DNA of 64,000 nt from Plantago major (lineage: Eukaryota > Streptophyta > Magnoliopsida > Lamiales > Plantaginaceae). The notes under the pieces are model-generated. The model was not told the DNA's origin. It made no database searches and saw only the letters and a list, made by a program, of their open reading frames with translations. Numbering within the stretch: position 1 is the stretch's first letter; each line of letters starts with the position of its first letter. The stretch lies in NCBI GenBank assembly GCA_026545765.1, contig CM048839.1:47538677-47602676 (forward strand), read 5' to 3'. A program made the position numbers and the translations under genes. Positions 1-12,324 of the stretch are shown piece after piece.

Positions 1-340
1 TACTTTATTTTATGCTCTAAATTATATTGGTCATTTTGTTGTTGCTAAAACTATTACCTTCCACATTTTTAATTGGACTCTTATCTATTAAAATATTTAG
101 CACATACAGTTCCTAATTTAGCGGAATGTGCAAATCTAATGTTATTGAAAGGTTGGTGGTTTTTTTTACTGTTGTGTGTGCTGTCACTTTTCAAGGGATT
201 ACAACGATTTGAACTCTCATTTTAAACAATCATTTCAGTAGATACTAGGTACATCATTTATGAAATGAACTAGGTTGTACTTGTAGCATATTCCTTCTCC
301 ATTTGAGAAGCTCTCTGAACTATGATGCTGCTTCTTTTAG
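1..340 (+). other. Intron of the ALY gene (partial)
   Basis: This AT-rich stretch ends in a T-rich tract and an AG at 339-340, the acceptor of the first visible ALY exon. I see no coding exon in it. The upstream ALY exons are outside the window. Confidence 0.6.
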
Positions 341-3300
341 GGTGGAGATGCCGGGAAGAAGATAATGACTAAGATTAAAAAATCCTCAAAAACCAATTCA
401 CCAAAATTGTTGAGGGTTTCAGAAAATTCCTCTTGTTCCGATCTACCAAAAGAGGGAAGTGATTCAGCCCAGTCAGCTGTACAGGCTTCTGTAGTAAACA
501 AAGTTGCTTTACCCACTAAAGCCAGGAGCAGGCGTAAGATGGACTTAAAAAAACCAGAGGCATATAAAAATCTCAAATATTCTGATAAAGTGTCTAATGA
601 CCAAAACACTCTGCCATTCGCTTCATTGCCTGATGGCGTTCGTTTACAGGTTTGATACTTCCTGGTTCCTTCTGGTCTTGGGATTCATTATCCACATTTG
701 ACTTTTTACTCTTCATATTCTAGGAAAATCTGTCAAGTTGTCTGTCGAATCAGCTGTTAAGGAGATGGTGCACATATGAATGGTTCTACAGTGCCATTGA
801 TTATCCTTGGTTCGCAAAAAGGGAGTTTGTTGAATATCTGTTTCATGTTGGATTGGGTCATGTACCAAGGTTAACCCGTGTAGAATGGGGCGTCATAAGA
901 AGGTACATGCTTCTAGCCCTCTGCCCTTCCATTTGATTTTTCTATCCAAATTTTCTTGAATAATAGTGTGTTAATAAATACCTCACTGTCCTTATGTTGA
1001 AGCAGTTCTCTTGGCAAACCACGGCGATTTTCAGTGCAGTTCCTGAAAGAAGAAAAGGAGAAACTTAATCAGTATCGGGATTCAGTTAGAAATCATTACA
1101 CAGAACTTCGTGAAGGTGTTAGAGAAGGATTGCCCACAGACCTTGCAAGGCCTTTATCTGTTGGCCAGCGTGTCATTGCCATACATCCAGAAACAAGAGA
1201 AATTCATGATGGGAGTGTTCTAACAGTTGATCATTCTAGGTGCCGGGTTCAATTTGATCGTCATGACCAAGGGGTTGAATTTGTCAAGGTAATTTACTTC
1301 CTAGCTATAAGTCCCCTCGATGTCACTCTAGTTTGATATGGACTGGATTACTATCAAATTAATTAACCCTGCTTATTTATATAAATCCTACATATTTATG
1401 CTGATAAGAATTGGGATCCTTGATGCTTCTTATCTATACCTATCGATTCACTAGAGATATTAACAATTGTAACAGGAAGATAACGATTCTGAGTACCATT
1501 TATGAAATCAATACTCTAGCCACCATTTCTCAAATGGCCTACAGTTGCATCCTCTGTTGTTTGCGAAATTTTATTCTCTCTTGTCTTTATGCAGTTGCCA
1601 CTTTTGCAGGTACCATTGCTTCATGATATGAAATAGCTACTTTAGTCACCATTTTCTCAAATGGCCTGCAGTTGCATCCTCTGTTCTATTCCAAATTGTA
1701 TTCTCTTGTCTTTATGCAGTTGCAATTTTTGCAGGATATCGACTGCATGCCATTAAATCCTTATGATAATATGCCTGCATTGTTCGGGAGACACACAGTT
1801 CCTAGTGACAGGTTGTTTGAGAATTTAAATGATCTGAAAGTAAATGGTCTACCAAGAGAATACATAAAGCTTTCTCCTCATGACCATCTGGATAATGTTG
1901 ATGGCATTTCTCAGTTGTCTCCATTGGCTAATCCTGCCAGTTTGAAGCAGACGAAGGCATGTACATCTCTCCCTTCCTTTACACACACACACACAGAGTA
2001 CCTTTTTTTTGTCAAACAAGTCCTGTTTGTACTTGGGAATTTGGGAATTATAGATTATACTTCCATTTCTACTACTAAAACATCATACAGTAAAGATATG
2101 AGGGAGTATATAATTTAATGTTTTAAACCCTCCTTCTCAATTCCTTGCTGTCATTTAAAATTCTTATGAATTGATTTTTTAAAGGAATTTGTCGACTATG
2201 ATAAATAAACTCTGAATCTGGTCTAGTCTACTCCAATGTTCAAATGAACTCAGAAAAAGTGAAAGCACTTCAAGTGATTTGAGTAGGATTCTGTTCAACA
2301 GGTTGCTTCTACGAATGCTAGTTCTCACTCAAGCATGGGGCTTGCTGATTCCACATTTATCCAGCATACAGCTCATTCTCAGCCTAATTCAGTGGCACAA
2401 CAGATCCAGTCAAGGGAAGCTGATGTTCAGGCTCTTGCAGAGCTGACTCGTGCCCTGGAGAAAAAGGTCATCAGCATCCCTCTCATCTGATATTTCTGTT
2501 GTTCTCTGATGACTTTTATCAGCATTCCATTGTTTTGACCGGGTTTAGTACATCATTCAAATATTCTTATTATTCCCCGCCTTCAGTGAAATTACAGTTC
2601 AATCATTAGAGCAGCTGATGTATGTTGGCAATTAGATCTTCAGGTGCAGTGTTTTTGAATTCTCACAGTTCATGCATGACTTGTAGGAAGCTATTGTTCA
2701 TGAGTTGAGACGCATGAATGATGACGTCTCAGAAAACCAGAAAGATGGTGGTAGCCCCCTGAAGGACTCGGAAATATTTAAGAAGCAATACGCTGCAGTA
2801 CTTATTAAATTGAATGAAACCAATGAACAGGTACAGAGAACACACTAATTTTGCTGTGTGAACACAAATTACTTTAGAAACTAACTCTGTTTGATAGGTC
2901 ACCATGGCTTTACATTGTGTGAGAGACCGAAACACATATCAAGGAAACAATCCAAAGCCAGCTTTGAGTCTAACCGATCGTGTTGCATGTGAGACTGTAG
3001 AGCCTGGGTCACACGTGAATGAGATCGCAGATAGTTCAAGGTCAAAAGCACAAAATATGGTTAATGTAGCTATGCAGGTATGAAGACACTTATATTTATT
3101 CTTGTACGCTTCTCAATGTCTGGGTATGTTCTGATATCTAAATGAAATGCAAGCCAGAATTGCTTTAATTTATTTTTTTTGGTGCTGGACCTGTTCTTGA
3201 CAAAACTTTGTCTTCTCATGGTTTACACGTAGTGACATAGAAATGTTTCATAAAATGATAAAATTAATTTGAACTATTCAAAGTATTACTGTATTTCAAA

Positions 3301-4332
3301 TTTAGGACACATGATTGTCTGTCAAAGTTCCAAAAGTTGGACACTGATGCCATAGTGTACACATTAGTAACTGAAACCAGCTGTAGGCATTCAATGATAA
3401 CTAGGCGGCTTATCTGTTTCCTCTGCAATATATTGAGCCACAGGAAAAATTTAGGACACACACAATCTGTCCTTTTACACCCTACCTCTTTTTGGTGGGT
3501 ATTATTGCTATAACAAAAGTTTACTGAGTTTATTAACTAGGATTTATCTCTTGTTTGTTTAGGCACTGGCATCTCTTAAGGTCAGAGGCGATATTTTCTA
3601 TAAAATTGAAGAAGCTATCGATTATGTAAACGACCGGCTACCTCCAGATGATCTGCCCTTGCCAACGGTATGATATTGATTGGATATATGACCTGTTATT
3701 ATTCTCCCTTTGTCCTAATCAACTGATGATCTCTTGCATGTGAAAAATCTTGCAGGTAACTGATCACAAAATGACAAATACGTTTGACATTGGGGCACAG
3801 GTTCCATCTGAGCTGATCACTAAATGTGTCGCGACTTTGCTTATGATTCAGGTGAACTAAAGAGGGATGATTGCATTAAATTCTCCATGCACTTGAACCA
3901 AATTCCAAAAGCTTTACTTGACTAAAAAAGATTGTAAACTTGGAAAGAAGGGGTTTTGGTTTTTCTCATTAAGATTTACCAATATACTGGGATTTGGCAC
4001 TATTTACATACAATGCATTGAGAACGGAATGTTTGTTAAAAACAATACACACTGTCATCGGGCATAAAACATGTTTATTCGGCCGGGCATGTGTTTTTTC
4101 ATTAGCCGGTTCACATTTTTACTTGCCTGTTTGATTTGCTGTCTAATAGCACTTGGTAATTCTGCAGAAGTGTACAGAACGACAGTTCCCTCCATCTGAT
4201 GTGGCACAGATACTTGATTCTGCAGTCACAAGTTTACAACCCCGCAGTACACAAAACCTTCCTATTTATACTGAAATACAGAAATGCATGGGGATCATCA
4301 GGAACCAAATATTGGCTCTTATACCTACATAG
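341..4332 (+). CDS. ALY: ALWAYS EARLY (ALY/LIN-9 family) protein, 3' part of gene
   Basis: ALY proteins are plant LIN-9/Mip130 homologues, nuclear subunits of DREAM/MuvB-like complexes that control cell-cycle and developmental genes (family knowledge). Exons read from sequence: 341-649, 724-902, 1006-1288, 1735-1956, 2302-2466, 2687-2830, 2898-3077, 3563-3667, 3756-3851, 4168-4332 (TAG). Phase is kept throughout, giving 615 residues in the window. The DIRP domain lies at about residues 105-210 of this fragment, with motifs [34 protein letters not shown] and GKPRRFSV, followed by the usual segment with [19 protein letters not shown] and [14 protein letters not shown]. The C-terminal half is the less conserved helical tail. 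The SANT-containing N-terminus must lie before position 1, since family members are near 1000 aa. The intron after 1956 appears to use a GC donor, and the intron before 1735 carries a duplicated acceptor region. Confidence 0.93.
1493..1734 (+). repeat. Tandem duplication of an intron 3' end in ALY
   Basis: Two adjacent units, 1493-1609 and 1610-1734, both begin with GTACCATT and share AAATGGCCT.CAGTTGCATCC, TTCTCTTGTCTTTATGCAG and a final TTTTGCAG. Each carries its own pyrimidine tract and acceptor AG (1608-1609 and 1733-1734). The second is the one that keeps the ALY reading frame. The first would add 125 nt, which shifts the frame and has an early in-frame stop. Confidence 0.85.
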
Positions 4333-5501
4333 TGTGAAACTCTACATCATCAGATTCACCTCAGGCGACTTCCGAATTGCTTTGTAGATAATTTAGCTGT
4401 CTCGTTCAGCATGAGTAGCTGGTTTCTGATTCTGGTGAGTAACTGAAGAAGGTTGGCATAGATGTGGTCATGTGGACATGTCATATAAGGTTTCTCTTGT
4501 TGCCTCACAAGTACTTTTAGGGATTTGATCTGTTCTCGGTTTTCTGAGACTTGAATTATGTGATTCCAAATTGTAACTTGTAAATAATTTGAGTATCGCC
4601 TAGACTGACGGGGAACAAGATGTGATTCGTCTAGTTTTTAACTAGTAGTAATAAAAATGAATCTCATTTTAGTGTTGGGCGTCATTCTATTTTGATATCA
4701 TGTCTTTCGGAGTCGATCACTGAGTAACATTTTCTTTAAACTTTGCCGTCTAAGATCAACCTAAAAGGCTAAAAGCAGACAAGAAGACACATTTTCCCTT
4801 GTATTGCATTATGCGTGTAACCGACCAATATCCTTAAATGTCTGTTTCATCGTGTTGACTTGATACATTTCAGAATAATATGTCACATTTATTTTCATAC
4901 AAGAAACGATCCTACCACATCTTCCATGGAATCTCTTCCCGCGGGAAACCAACCAAGCACGGGCCCAACTGTCCAGATTCAGTCTCATGAGAGCTTCCTG
5001 TGTTCCGGAAAAGAATACCAAGGTTTTTGAGCCATCCACATTTTCAGAAAGAATCTTAATGTAGAATGTATTAAGTGTGGCAGTTAATATGGTGAAGATA
5101 GGTTGGTTATGTTTGCCAAAGAAAGTACGGATGGCATTTGTTTTCTTCCTCCAGAATTGACCAGTCTCACAATATTATGCTGTATTACTATTACATATCT
5201 GGTACACACAGAAAAGAAAAAAAACAGTGTAACAATGTAATGCCACAGCATTACACACCAGACTGCCAAACAGCTCCAGAGTACGTGATCATTCTGTAGA
5301 TATAAAATCACCTTCGTTGATTGAAGTTATACCAAGAGAAAGTTGCAAAAAATCCTGACAATTGAGTTCCTGCCTGCCCTATTTCAGATTTTAATTTCAA
5401 GAAAATGAAACAAAAGGCATCCTTTCTTCAGCATGTCAATGGAGCTCCAGGACTGGACTAAGGGTCCATGGGTATTACAGTTTATGCATCTGAGTTTATG
5501 G
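4333..5501. other. Convergent intergenic region between ALY and the lysine-rich gene
   Basis: This stretch must hold the 3' UTRs of two genes that face each other (stops at 4330-4332 on + and 5502-5504 on -). Short open stretches on the minus strand here have no recognisable motif. I see no further gene or repeat. Confidence 0.6.
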
Positions 5502-6967
5502 TCATAGTTTCAGCTTCTTTTTTGGTCTTTTCAATGTGTCGCCAGCTGAGTTTTCTGATTTCTGTATCATAATTGAGGGTCTCAAACGCAGAGTGTTGGA
5601 TAGAACAATAAATAACAAATGCGTACGACTTCATACCTGTAGTTTCTTGTTTTGGTTCTTTTCCTTTTTCCTTTTCTTCTTCTTCTTATGTTTCTTAGAT
5701 CTACAGGCTCCAGAGTCCTCTATATCTTCTTCTCCAGCTGACTGCAAAATTTACAAAAGCGAGTCACTTAAAATTACCTTAGAAACCCAAAACAATGTCA
5801 TACTCAGAGTGAGACTATCTTGAATTACCAAAGAGTCTCCAAAATCCTTAACATGATGAACTATTCTTCCTGAGGTTGAAGCACCACCTGATAAATCGCG
5901 AGGGTGGAGAGAATCATTAACATATCATCACAGTATTCACTAGCTAACTAATTTTTCTTTTATACACAAACTTCGTAATGACATATATGCAAATAATTCA
6001 TCTGACAGCATAAACTAATATCATGTAAATTAGATTCAACAGGGTATATATTGATACAAAATCTACAAAATCCCAAACATTTGGTGTCACATTTCTAAAA
6101 AGGAAAAGCCTTAGAAATTATGTGCATTTAGTTATATGGGAAGTCCACTCCACAGACAGCAATAGTGTGTTAGTTTGCCGTGGTACATGCTGCATCAACT
6201 ACGACACTTGCCAAAATGGTTTCTCATATTGTAACAGATATCTGCAAAGTAAAATATACAACTTTCAGAATTCAAATTCTTCGCAGAAACTTCCTTTCAG
6301 ATTTCCCATCTTTCAAGATGACAAACTTTAATACTCACACAATTGATCATGTCTTGAAATCTGGGTTGCCTTGGACGGTCCAACCAGGCATACCCGTGAT
6401 TGGAGGCTTTCCAGTGCAAATTTTAACTTAGTGGATCAACCCAGAAAAGAACCAGATGAAACAGGGCGACATGGCCTACAAGGAAGATCTTAAGGACCTT
6501 TGTGCTACTTATTAACACAATATATTGTAGTACATCCGAATTAACATAATTATGATGTCATCCGGATTAACATTCCGTGTTGACATGGGTCAACCGGCTG
6601 AATGGCCCCGACTTCCAGGTTTCAAAACAGTGTTTGACTGGTCATTCATGTGCCAATTGATATAGACAAAAGACTCCCACACGGAAATCTTCACTTTTAA
6701 GAATACATTTCTATCACATTTTTGGTGAGCTCCTTCCATGAACTCAGATCCGACTATAAATGCCCAACTCTCAAGTGAAAAACAAATTTTCAATGATTAA
6801 ACAATAACATCCATAAATACAAGTTCAAAATGCAAAAGTCGTAACTAAATTGTCAGTAATGATATCATGTACTCAAAAAAATATCCAACCATAACCCCCT
6901 CAAGCCTCATCTTTTGAATGAAGAACAAAACCATCTTCATCATTGTAATTATCATTATTGTTATATG

Positions 6968-7035
<68 letters not shown>

Positions 7036-9018
7036 GATCAGCATCATGATCTTCCTATCCTCCAGTTTTCACATAAAAGTTGAACTCTGATTCCTACCCA
7101 GTCATCAGGAATGTGTCCTACCTGTCTAGAAAGGCCTATTTAATGAACAAATGGCTGGGCCCATATCAAAAGAACATTAAACTAAGATCTTTTAGTTCTC
7201 ATAACAATTACGCACTATGGGCGACCAAGTTGCACACACTATAAGCATCTCCGGAGCACAGTGCGCACTGCAGGCCAAGGCCTGGGCTACAGTGCTGGGG
7301 GATCGAGACATCAAGTGCACTGAGCAGGAGATAAACAATTATGTTTGGGGCAGTAGCAATAACTTGAAAAGTTGTAAATTGCATCAAGCCCACGTACTAG
7401 TTAAAATAATGAAACTACCAGAATTTTAGGGGCAATATAGTAAATTTAATTGATGGCAACTGAAACTTTGGGGGGGGGGGGGGGGGGGGGTTAATTTGAC
7501 AAAATGTTCAAGCACTTGAAGAGAGTTGTGTTTCACCAAATTAAAACCTGATGACTGGAGTGTGAGTATGACAAGATTCAGGATTCGTTGATAGACCATG
7601 AAGTATGACTAACAAGAGAACTGAGATGGAAATTCTTGCAAAGAATAGTACTGTCGCTTATTACCAAAAGTTCATCTAACGAAAATATCAACCAAGACAT
7701 AAGCCCAATTTTATACAGCCTAAAACTACTTCCTGAAAAATATATCAGTGTATGTACAAAAGTAAGAAAAACAACAGGCTAATTCTGCTTTGGAAATTTG
7801 TTTATCACAAACTGAGCACTGATTTGAAAGGCTTAGAATTTCTATGTTTGCTTATCTACCGAAAGAAGCACAAGATATTACTCGAAGGAAAACGTGAAAT
7901 TCTTAGAAAAGACTGTCCTTTCATGAGCACAAGAATACATATTAGGAATATCATTCTAAACAACATGACCGCTAACCAAAGTGTTTTGGGTTGGTTTTTT
8001 CTAATGTTTAGGAAAAAGTGGTATTTCCTAAAACTTACTCCAGAAAAACCTATGCCTCATTCTAAGGAACAGAAGAGTGCTCACATACTCTAGCACATCA
8101 CATTAATTCAACGAGGCAAAACATTTATCTCTATGATTTCCTGCATATCATCTGCTCATTTTTAAAAATGTTTCTGAAGCCATTATTTTGATAAAATCAA
8201 ATGCACGTTTTTAGCTGCCTAATATAGCACAGATAAAATCATTCCGCAATCTCCTTTCCATATTCAGCCTGTAAATGTGTAGAAAATATCGAAACAATGT
8301 CACTGAACAAAACCAAAACATGTAATTCTTACAAAAGACCAGAAACTCCAAAACATGTTCAAGTCCACATCTTATAAACATCATTCTAATCCTAACCACT
8401 ACCGGCCGGTGCTTATGAGAAACTTCTTTTTCCAAATAAAATTTAGTGCTTAGAATTGAAGTGCAAAGTAGATGGAAAGAGGCGTACTGCGTAGAACGGT
8501 TTGTTTGGCATTGTTGACAGCTAATTGAACAAGCCTTGGATCAAGAGAAGTATTGGGATCCTGAAGCTTTCTTTCAAGAAATTTAGCCAGAGCGGCGGCC
8601 TTGTTCGTCTTCATAGGACCGCCAGGGTGGGCAAGCCTATATATACAAAAATTACAAAACGAAACGAAACGAAACCAAACCAAACCAAGTTGGTATGTGA
8701 AAGATTGGTGAAAACACACACAGGACTAATAGTCTAATAGAACAGTAAGAATAATCGAGAGGCAAAGTAAAGGACAGTACTAGAATGGAAAATAAAGACC
8801 TAATTACAAGAGTGTAAACTAAAAGGTAATAAAACCCTAATCGGAGATATGCAGAAGCAAATTGGGGATAGTAAAATCGAATGGCAATAACAATGAATCT
8901 TAATGAATTTAAGTTACCTGGGTGGTTGTAATTGAGTGAGCGGTGCATGGGAAGATGGAAGAGGAGCGAATTTGCTACCTCGTAAGGCCTTCTTCTCCTC
9001 TTCCGTCAGCTTCTCCAT
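5502..9018 (-). CDS. Small lysine-rich conserved plant protein, function unknown (157 aa)
   Basis: I do not recognise a named family. Exons on the minus strand: 9018-8918, 8636-8488, 5887-5829, 5741-5637, 5561-5502. All junctions are GT-AG and phase is kept. The ATG at 9018 opens MEKLTEEEKKALRGSKFAPL, preceded by a purine-rich leader. The middle reads RLAHPGGPMKTNKAAALAKF and LERKLQDPNTSLDPRLVQLA, a helical segment. Exon 4 encodes an acidic patch (AGEEDIEDSG) followed by a run of lysines and arginines. Exon 5 ends in KRPKKKLKL. These basic runs look like nuclear or nucleolar localisation signals (inference). Intron 3, about 2.6 kb, holds a TTA microsatellite and a G run. The exon 4 donor CAG|GTATGA means that retention of the last intron stops translation after one extra codon. 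Confidence 0.72.
6967..7032. repeat. (TTA)n microsatellite
   Basis: About 22 uninterrupted TTA/ATT trinucleotides lie inside the long intron of the lysine-rich gene. No gene feature is associated with them. Confidence 0.95.
7470..7490. repeat. 21-nt guanine run
   Basis: A homopolymer of about 21 G in the same intron. Its exact length is unreliable in any assembly, and it could form a G-quadruplex. Confidence 0.9.
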
Positions 9019-9429
9019 TTCTTCTTCTTCTCTTCTAATTCTAACTGTATTTCAATTTTCCTTTCGAACCCAAAGGTACTAGACACGAGACGTCTATAGA
9101 TATTCCGATATGTTATCTATGTTAACCGAGCTCTTAAATTCTGGTCAACAAACAATACGAGCTGCTAAGTACATTGGTCAGTCTATGTTATTAATAAAAC
9201 CATCTTATTAATCAAAATGTTTATGTTGTTAACTAAATAAGTAAAAACATCAATGTTAAGAATATAATTGTTTTTATTAATAATAACATCGATGATTTTC
9301 TTCATAATATGAATCCGTTTTTAGTTAAATTATCTAGAGGCCGTCTCTCAGGAGACTTTACTCAATTTCGAAATTGTAAATTTTTAAATGCGGAATATTA
9401 TAGTAGTAACATTTTATATTTAAACCAAA
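9019..9429. promoter_or_regulatory. 5' leader and promoter region of the lysine-rich gene
   Basis: The stretch upstream of the ATG at 9018 (minus strand) has a CT-rich leader (purine-rich on the coding strand) and then AT-rich sequence. No convincing TATA box stands out. It ends at the left edge of a TIR element. Confidence 0.45.
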
Positions 9430-10524
9430 CTGGGGAAAATTACCACAGGCCCCTCCAATATATAGGGTAATAACATTTTGATCCCTCTGATTTCAACAAT
9501 AACAGATTGGTTCATTTTTTACTTTCAAAATATGCTTTCCAAACATGGCATTATTTTTTACCTTCACATTTTTCTAGTTTCATTCTCTTCCCTTTTATGA
9601 GCGTCCAATTGCAATATTTATAAATAAAAAAAACATTTTCAAATCATTAAACCTTAAAATTAAAATAAATTAAATGAAAATCTAATTTTTAAAACTAGTT
9701 CTAATAACATAAAATGATTACAAAAATAAAATAAAATGGTATTTCAAATATAATCTCCCATTTTTACAAATGTTTCTTCCACCATAATATATAAAATATT
9801 CATAACTTAAAAAAAATACTTTTATTTGAACAAAGAGCATACTTTTCTCATTTTCAAATAATGTCAAAGCAGAGTCGATCCATCAGGATCCAAACTATAC
9901 AAATACAAATATCATTCTAAGTTATAAATCACAACAAGCATCACTAGCCTAATAGTAATACTTTTAGCAATAGTAAGTTCCAATATAGTGCAACCACTAC
10001 ATTATTATATTTAAAAAAAAAATTGGTGCTTATTATATTGACCTAAAAATAAGTAGTAACCTTGTCCCGCAAGGAAGGAAGTAAGAAATAGCAAAAACTT
10101 ATAAAAAAAAATCTCAAAATTATTAACAAATAAATATTTTATATTACAATTTTTTTATTTTCTATTTTTTTATTATGTTTTGTAAATTTTTGTTATTTCA
10201 TAATAAACTTTTATATTTAAAATAATTATTAAATTTGTTCAGAGGATTATTTGCAATTTTTGTTGGTAAGTTTGAAAATAGAAAAAAAGTAATAGGGAGT
10301 AAATACAAATTGTTTGGATTAATTTTATAATAAAATGAAAATTTATAATAAAAATGTAAATTGTTTAGAAGTTTAAATTAAGGATGTTTTTGGTAGCAAT
10401 TTGAATTTTGGACTGTGTTGTAATTGATTTGTTAATTCTGTCATAAGGTGTTATTGTTAGAATCAGAGGGATTAAAGTGTTATTAGAAAATTTATCAGGG
10501 GGACCTACATAAATTTCCCCCAAC
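9430..10524. mobile_element. Non-autonomous DNA transposon with long terminal inverted repeats
   Basis: The left end (TGGGGAAAATTACCACAGGC, followed by ATCCCTCTGATTTCAACAAT) is matched in inverse orientation at the right end, where the reverse complement reads TTGGGGGAAATTTATGTAGG and ATCCCTCTGATTCTAACAAT. The inverted repeats run for about 70-80 bp at moderate identity. The 1.1-kb interior is very AT-rich with no coding potential. I could not settle the target duplication, so the superfamily (MULE-like is likely) is open. Confidence 0.65.
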
Positions 10525-12324
10525 TAATGCAAATTACATCTGGATCCATACTAGATTTTCTTATTATAGATGGATCCTTGTAAGATGAATGATTACAAAC
10601 AAATCCATTTAGATACAACTTAATTACATTTAAGTCCACGAATTTAATTTTTGGCGGATTAAAATTTGAAAAAGCCTTTTTACCCTCTCCAATTATCAGT
10701 TTTTTGAATTGACCAAACATACTTAACTTTTAGGTGTTACGCGTCAAACACGTGTGTACTTAGATGTAATTGAAGTTCAATTGTTAACCTTCTCAGCAGG
10801 AGGATGAGGAACTGTGAGTGAAGTCCTTCTCCCCTGGAGCTAATTTCCATGGCATATGCTTTAAAGTACCAGGGAAATGGAATAAAACGTAATGATGTCT
10901 TAATTTTTTAATTCACCGAAGTGAAATTAACATAGTTCCAAATGTTTCAAACACTTAAATCCTTCTCTTTTATATATATTTTAGTTCTTATATTTGGAAC
11001 ATTAGTGATGGTGAATTTTGTTTCTGTAGGACATAAATTTCAGAAACATATGCTTGAAATTTATTGAATCAACTGTGTCGGAGTCGGACATAGAAAAAGA
11101 AATCAGATGTTTTGTGTTAAAGTGTCCATATTTAAATGACGATGTCGGACAAATATTATAGGTGTTCCAAGTTCAAATTCTCAATTCTTTAGTGAAATGT
11201 TTTTATTGTACTTGCTAAGTTCATACATTTTACTCTTTTTCTTTTTGTATTACCAATCATTCAATTGTAAAACAGTAGTGGTATTCCATGAAATCGCATG
11301 CTTTATAATGTTCTGAAGTTTGATCATAAAATCGTTATCATTACCAATAGATAGCAATAGTATTATTTAATATCATGAACTAAAATATGTGTTTTTACCC
11401 AAAATACTATTACTTTAAGTATAAGCTTAGTATTTTTTAACAAAACACATTCTTCTCTATGTAAAAAGAGAAGACGTTTCGGATAAATATCACAATGCCT
11501 TTTGTCAGAAACCTGCCGAAAACCCTCAATGCCAATGTGTGTATCAATGATCATTTCAATATGAAAATATATACTACTATGTGATTTTACAGGAAATATC
11601 AATGATCATGTTGGCTCTTGATTTTGAATTTTATGTAAAACTTGAGTATTAAGTAAAATTTTGATGTGAGTATAAAATCGAATATTGAATGGTTGTCATT
11701 TCAACTTAAACTTGGGATCTTTTAAGTTATCATGGCACGCATTCATGAATTAAAACAATGGTCAAGTAAAGAACAACAATTCAGGATATATATGATACTA
11801 GTAGTATATTAACAGAAGATAAGACGACAACATTAAGCTTTTTCTTTCTAAATCATTCATATCCATCCATCCAACTAATTTGCACCATGACAAATGCATG
11901 CCTCCGTCCAGTTTTCAACAAGTTAAATAACAAGCCAATGAATAGAAAAGTACTGCTACAAGACTAGTCGATCGTTCTCGTTTATAGGACGATACGCAAA
12001 TGGCCAGAAATTAATAAAATGAAACAAATAGCCACCCAAATCGTCCATCCAATTCACCTTTCCCTTTCTTATTCTTTCCACGATAATAACAGACCCCAAA
12101 ATATTTCCACAAAATTCTGAGTGACCCACCAGCCATATAAGTTACGCAACCAAGACATGACATTCAACCACGCATGCAAAACAAGTACTTTCCGGTTAAA
12201 CCCCAATAACAACTTACACTCCTCATCTACAGCCCGCTAACTTAAACAGGGCCGAGAGAAAGATGGTCGTCCAATTGTATATACGAAAAACAATGCCACA
12301 ACATCATCTGCCTGGTTCCGTTAT
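10525..12324. other. Intergenic DNA plus SNF4 3' UTR
   Basis: AT-rich sequence with no recognisable gene. The last few hundred bases before 12325 should contain the 3' UTR of the SNF4-like gene on the minus strand. A short inverted match (AATTACATCT near 10527, AGATGTAATT near 10762) hints at a small decayed element but is too weak to call. Confidence 0.5.
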
